64,000 nucleotides of DNA from Auriscalpium vulgare (Eukaryota > Basidiomycota > Agaricomycetes > Russulales > Auriscalpiaceae): the NCBI GenBank assembly GCA_019915015.1, contig JAHBBC010000002.1:434001-498000 (forward strand), read 5' to 3'. A program made the translations under genes and the position numbers. Under the pieces are notes generated by a model. It saw only the letters and a program-made list of their open reading frames with translations, had not been told where the DNA came from and did no database searches. Positions 61,299-64,000 of this stretch are shown in pieces. The number at the start of each line of letters is the position of its first letter. Position 1 is the stretch's first letter.

Positions 61299-61410
61299 GC
61301 AGCCCGGGCAGCGACCGCGCGTCTTGCCCTCTCCCCTCATCTCCTCGCCTGCAGGCCCGGCGCTGCACTATTTTTACTGCCTTTTGATCGCACGCACACA
61401 AGCACTCCCG

Positions 61411-61819
61411 ATGCCAACGGACGACGCGTCGAAGCCCTCGCCATGGGCGAATGTCAATCCCAAGAGCTACCGGGAGACGTTCAAGGCAAGCACCACTCTC
61501 CTCGCCTCGCTGTAACACCCCTCAACCATCGCAGGGACGTGCATCGTCTGAGTTTGCTGAGTGTGTTCCACCGCAACGCACGCCTCTCGAACAAGTGTTG
61601 ACTCTTGCAGCCCCTGCGACGCTGCATCCAAGGCGTCCATGGACTGCCTTAATCGACACGACTACGACCGCGACAAGTGTTTGGACTTTTTCCAGGCATA
61701 CCGCGACTGCAAAAAGGCATGGGTGCGTGTGCTATCCGCGTCTGCTTCGCCTCCGCATCTGATACACCCACGCAAAGATGGAACAACGTAAGGCCGATCG
61801 GCGAGCTGGTCGTACATGA
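61411..61819 (+). CDS. COX23: Cytochrome c oxidase assembly protein Cox23
   Basis: Small twin-CX9C protein of the mitochondrial intermembrane space, imported by the Mia40 disulfide relay. ATG 61411 gives MPTDDASKPSPWANVNPKSY and RETFK; exons then give GRASSEFA and the CHCH domain: C DAASKASMDC LNRHDYDRDKC LDFFQAYRDCKKAW (four Cys in CX9C pairs), and a last exon MEQRKADRRAGRT. The first intron appears to start with GC (AAG then GCAAGC) rather than GT; the others are GT-AG. It is divergent from the potassium channel gene, whose start is only 112 bases away, so both share a promoter region. Confidence 0.9.
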
Positions 61820-62001
61820 CGCTCTCCACTTTGTACTATCCTCCGCCCATCATGCCTGCAAACTCGTTGTGACCGCTGACTGCTGGTCGGCCATCGGAAA
61901 GAGCAGCCGTTCATGGTGCATGAGCACACTATGTAAACTGTGGTAGCGAAGAGACTCCCTCGATCCTCTGTACTCTGAGTTAAAGGCATTCAGCTGACCG
62001 C
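61820..62001. other. Short intergenic region
   Basis: Between COX23 and the carboxypeptidase S-like locus, same strand. Nothing else seen. Confidence 0.5.
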
Positions 62002-64000
62002 ATGGCCAGCCATCAATTTTACGGCCCGACAGCCCCACTCATCCATCCTCTCACGGAACCAGATCGGTCCCAGCTCCTCCCATCGTCGTTGTTGTACCAT
62101 GGTGGCCGTAGAGAACAAGATGAGCCCGCGCGCAAGAAGCTATGGGCCTTCTGCGGATTCATGCTGCCATTATGGCTTCATCTGTACAAGAGCTCAGTGC
62201 GCGAATGGCAGGCTGTGCACATGGACGCGTCGGGCTTGTGTCCACAGGTGGACCCTCTCTACCCATCACGCAGCGCTGAACTATGGACGAGGCTCTCGAA
62301 GACGTATCTTACGGAGGCATTTGCTCTGAGGGCGGTGGACCAGCTGGGCGGGGCCGTGCGAGTACCGTGCGTTCTTTGAACCCTTGGATTGACCCTACGA
62401 CTGACGTTCTGGATTGTAGGACCGAATCGTACGATGGCATGAGTCCGGTGGGTGACGACAGCCGGTGGGAGGCATTCCAGTCGTTCCACGACTATCTGTT
62501 CCAGACATTCCCATTGGTGTGCGTGCCTGCCATCCGTATGCGTTACAGCGGCCCGTCGTTCTGAATCTTCTGCTCGTCCAATAGTCATTCCGTTTTGACT
62601 GTGACAAAGGTGAACACGTACGCGCTCATTTACGAATGGAAGGGCACAAATGATAGCGCGAAGCCCCTTCTACTCGCCGCTCACCAAGGTCCGCGTTCCT
62701 ATCTAGTCTCAGTTGCCTATCTTCATCTTCACGTGGGTGCATTCCGTAGATGTTGTTCCAGTCGATCCCAACTCGATCGATGACTGGACGCACCCACCCT
62801 ACTCTGGTCACTACGATGGTACGCAATCTGTTATGACCGGCGTCCCATAGCAGACACAGTACTCACCTTGGTCTACCAGGCAAGCTTCTCTGAGGTCGAG
62901 GCAGCTCTGACGACAAAGCCGGGCTCATAGGCATTCTGTGCGCTTCAGCCATATCTCCTCAGGCCGAGCACAGTTCCCTCATGCACACACAGTTCCTCCG
63001 TGGAATCCCTCCTAGAGAGCAACTTCACCCCTACCCGTTCCGTCGTGCTTACTTTTGGGATCGACGAGGAGTCCTCAGGTCGTTATGTAGGCCCTGCATC
63101 TCACCAGCCCATGCTATCAGCCTGACCACATACACCAGGGTGCCGCAAAGCTAGCAGAGCACCTGCTGCACACATTCGGCGAGAATGCGTTTGCGCTACT
63201 CGTAGACGAAGGAGGTTAGCTCTGCCCTACTTGACCTCGCATCTGCTCATCTCTACTCTTCAATTGGCTTCCAGGAATCCGACGGAACAGTATTCGCCAC
63301 CACAGCCATCGCCGAAAAGGGATACTTCGACACACTCATTACAGTCGCCACCCCTGGCGGGCACTCTAGCATTCCACCGCCACACACTGTACGCACACCC
63401 ACATTGACATCGCGCCCTACTCACGCGTCCACCCGCATCAGAGCATCGGCATCCTTGCACGCCTGCTCGTCGAGCTTGAGGGGCACCCGCCGCCCTCGCA
63501 CCTTGAGCGCGGCACACCCGTCTACGACATGGCGTAGTGCATCGCCGCGCACGCGCAGAACGTCGAACCGGCGCTGCGCAGCGCGCTGAAGGCGTCTATG
63601 CGTTCGGACCGCGCGCTGCACGCGGCGGAGAAAAGCTTTTCAAGGACCGGGACTTTGCGAGTCTCGCGGGGACGACGCAGGCAGTTGATCTAGTGTGGGG
63701 CGGCGTGAAGGCGAACGCGCTGCCTGAGGAGGCGTGGGCAATTGCGAACCATCGGATCGCCACGCAAAGGCGCGTTTCTGTCCACTCTCATGAATACACT
63801 GTTTGACAAACTATGATGATCAGTTCGCTTGAAGCTGTCCAGAAGTACGACGCTGAGCTTTTCACGCAGCTCGCGCACGAGTTCAACCTCACCTACACAG
63901 CCTTCGACGTACCCGTCACATCTACCATTGGGCGCGGCACGCTGACGCTCTCCTACTCGTGGAATTCCTCCTTGGCTCCCGCTCCCACGACCCCCACGGA
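62002..64000 (+). pseudogene. CPS1: Carboxypeptidase S-like M20 metallopeptidase, damaged and cut by window end
   Basis: ATG 62002 gives a cytosolic tail with ARKKLWAFCGFMLPLWLHLY (single anchor). The M20 peptidase follows: VDPLYPSRSAELWTRL, YALIYEWKG, LLLAAHQDVVPVDPN (zinc His), WTHPPYSGHYDG, GRGSSDDKAGLIGIL (bridging Asp), SVVLTFGIDEESSG (catalytic Glu), FALLVDEGG, VATPGGHSSIPPPHT and SIGILARLLVELEG. Damage: TGA at 62891-62893 where the family has Trp before GRG; TAG at 63535-63537 in the middle of a helix (family has Gln); an indel near 63631-63640 in an A-run that moves the frame before LFKDRDFASLAGTTQAVDL. The C-terminal domain (GVKANALPEEAWAIANHRIA, then LEAVQKYDAELFTQLA) is recognisable and continues past the window. 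An alternative acceptor after the TGA could bypass it, but the TAG cannot be spliced out. Confidence 0.7.

Noticed and set aside
1..64000. CRISPR array, bacterial operons, prophage or plasmid features
   Set aside because: Spliced genes and fungal families throughout; no regularly spaced repeats or phage genes.
1..64000. Biosynthetic gene cluster
   Set aside because: No synthase, P450 or cluster-type transporter genes are seen; neighbours are housekeeping or wall genes.
1..64000. tRNA genes
   Set aside because: I found no convincing cloverleaf by eye, but a tRNA scan would be decisive and was not possible.

Overview
This window is nuclear DNA from a filamentous basidiomycete fungus, most likely an Agaricomycete. 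The evidence is a compact mix of genes on both strands, coding regions broken by many short GT-AG introns of about 50-60 bases, no operons or ribosome-binding sites, and typical fungal families: Ytp1-like, Sys1, Ett1, fungal BCS1-type AAA ATPase, GH5/GH18/GH76 wall enzymes and small secreted proteins starting with a signal peptide plus a PPLPPV segment. Species cannot be named from the sequence alone. Multi-exon models were built by hand from reading frames and splice sites, so outer limits are firmer than individual exon edges.

Layout: 1.2-3.5 kb holds a secreted GH5 exo-1,3-beta-glucanase-like gene. 3.5-11.4 kb is gene-poor, with one unrecognised multi-exon gene and two doubtful gene fragments. 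11.4-25 kb holds a small coiled-coil protein, a heat-shock transcription factor, a Ytp1-like membrane protein, ATP synthase subunit 4 and a dynamin-related GTPase. 25-36.4 kb holds a BCS1-type AAA ATPase, GAR transformylase, Sys1 and a dipeptidyl aminopeptidase. 36.7-39.5 kb is a tandem pair of related small secreted proteins. 40.7-51.5 kb holds a mitochondrial carrier, an Ett1-like protein, another small secreted protein, a SnoaL-like protein, a tail-anchored coiled-coil protein and COQ3. 52-56.7 kb holds two secreted glycoside hydrolases, GH76 and GH18. 57-64 kb alternates two damaged genes (a Crinkler/RHS-type NTPase-nuclease and a carboxypeptidase S) with an intact voltage-gated potassium channel and COX23.

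Several genes serve mitochondria (ATP4, COX23, COQ3, BCS1-like, a carrier, the dynamin), but they are dispersed on both strands, so this is not a cluster. Three secreted carbohydrate-active enzymes act on fungal-wall-type polymers (beta-1,3-glucan, mannan, chitin). The most interesting locus is the Crinkler/RHS-type gene at 57.0-59.2 kb: it keeps a recognisable P-loop and a restriction-nuclease-like C-terminal region but carries an in-frame stop and apparent frameshifts, and a 26-bp perfect tandem duplication ends five bases before its first ATG.
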